A stretch of DNA of 64,000 nt from a bacterium. GTDB taxonomy: Bacteria > Myxococcota_A > UBA9160 > SZUA-336. Both the position numbers and the translations under genes were made by a program. Positions within the stretch are counted from its first letter, which is position 1; each line of letters opens with the position of its first letter. Location: assembly GCA_024226335.1 (NCBI GenBank), contig JAAELY010000529.1, positions 1-64,000 on the forward strand, read 5' to 3'. Below the pieces are notes generated by a model, which worked only from the letters and a program-made list of their open reading frames with translations, was not told the origin of the DNA and did not search any database. Below, in pieces: positions 63,311 to 64,000 of the stretch.

Positions 63311-64000
63311 TCGCTTCGCTCTGGTTCGGGGCCACGGAAAGTCTCGCGACCAGACATCCAGAACAAGATCGCGATGACGACTGCGAAGGACACAATGCCC
63401 GAGCCCTCGTGTAGCGACGTTTCGAGCAGGTCCGCATGACCGTAATAGACTACCAGCACCAGAAAGCTGACGCGGATGATGTTGCAGATGATTGCGAGCA
63501 CGACCGAGGTGGCGATCAGCATAAGGCCGCGGCTCTTGGACGGGTTGAGGTGCGACAGGATCAATCCCGTGGTGACGGCCGCATACATGGTCGAAAAACC
63601 GCTACACGCATCTGCGACGGAGACCGAGTGTCCGGGAACATTGAGGACGGTGCCGTTCTTGGACAAGGGAATATCGAGCAGTGGGACCACATAAGAGGTC
63701 CCAAATGCTGTGATCTCGCGCAGAAACAGGTGGATCTTCGTTACAAAGCCGGCGGGGATCGGCAGCATGAAGGCCGCGATCACCAGAGCGAACACCAGTC
63801 CGCGAGTGCGATCTCCACCCAGAACGAGTAGCGAAAGGCCGGGCAGGCAGACGACCAGTCCCGCAGCGGCCAGCAGGTCCGTCTGGATGGCCGCGTCGAG
63901 GGCCAGCATCGCCAGGCCTGTGAACAGAAACACAAAGCCCCAGGCCGAAGAATGCGACCCGGACACGGGATCTTCGTGCAAACGCTCCCAGAGCAGGTAC
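63307..64000 (-). CDS. Exosortase (partial)
   Basis: At least 231 codons; the frame continues open past 64000 (YLLWERLHEDP...), so the N terminus is outside the window. Multi-pass membrane protein with the exosortase triad: Cys in VADACSGFSTMYAA, Arg in NIIRVSFLV and His in SLHEGSGIVSF. Exosortases process PEP-CTERM-type tails on exported proteins. With EpsI and the sulfatase-like gene it belongs to an EPS/sorting operon. Confidence 0.9.
   Translation of the reverse strand, partial: YLLWERLHEDPVSGSHSSAWGFVFLFTGLAMLALDAAIQTDLLAAAGLVVCLPGLSLLVLGGDRTRGLVFALVIAAFMLPIPAGFVTKIHLFLREITAFGTSYVVPLLDIPLSKNGTVLNVPGHSVSVADACSGFSTMYAAVTTGLILSHLNPSKSRGLMLIATSVVLAIICNIIRVSFLVLVVYYGHADLLETSLHEGSGIVSFAVVIAILFWMSGRETFRGPEPERSE

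Overview
The window is GC-rich, densely coded bacterial chromosome from a Gram-negative organism. The signs are TonB/ExbB/ExbD proteins, OmpA-type and other lipoproteins, an LPS-kinase-like protein, an exosortase and MsbA-like exporters. PII/Amt with a sigma-54 promoter, extensive acyl-CoA metabolism and long repeat-rich envelope proteins would suit a deltaproteobacterial-type lineage (Myxococcota, Desulfobacterota, Binatota or similar). That placement is inference; there is no rRNA or other marker gene here, and I saw no tRNA gene or CRISPR array.

Layout. 1-6 kb: small-molecule enzymes (PNPOx-like fragment, GNAT, YciI, IDH/IPMDH-like; then TPR, PHP, threonine aldolase, YkgJ, and a Tat-exported protein). 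6-9.5 kb: amt-PII nitrogen operon behind a sigma-54 promoter, and a DUF4124 protein carrying a catalytically dead trypsin-like domain. 9.5-13.25 kb: a low-density accessory island with a secreted protein, an amidohydrolase with atypical codon use, and remnants of an SGNH hydrolase and a transposase. 13.2-16.7 kb: comM and a TMTC-like membrane TPR protein. 16.8-27.1 kb: an envelope locus with a glutaminyl-cyclase-like lipoprotein, OmpA-type lipoprotein, VWA protein, ExbB and ExbD on the plus strand. These converge, 6 bp apart, on a minus-strand set: TonB-like protein, a 1132-residue protein of about 42 DxDxDG repeats, and a repeat lipoprotein. 27.5-40.4 kb: mostly housekeeping or unlinked enzymes (patatin, NRDE, radical SAM, kinase, FolC, MaoC, SDR, TPP enzyme, dienelactone hydrolase, methyltransferase). 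40.4-53.7 kb: a 14-gene acyl-CoA catabolic island, two divergent operons arranged around a TetR gene and its palindromic operator. 53.7-60.6 kb: a two-subunit ABC exporter, a GNAT protein and a propionyl-CoA synthetase-like enzyme. 60.6-64 kb: an exosortase/EpsI/sulfatase operon running off the window end.

The best candidate for an undescribed system is 17.9-27.1 kb. A proton-driven ExbB/ExbD motor, a TonB-like transducer and a Pal-like peptidoglycan anchor sit with three proteins that carry the same DxDxDG calcium-loop signature (a VWA protein, the giant repeat protein and a lipoprotein). No TonB-dependent receptor is present. I infer an energised, calcium-dependent cell-envelope apparatus, not a nutrient importer. 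Second in interest is the TetR-controlled island, whose thiolase-like/DUF35 pair and degenerate citrate-synthase-like protein suggest a retro-aldol degradation route for an unknown acyl-CoA.
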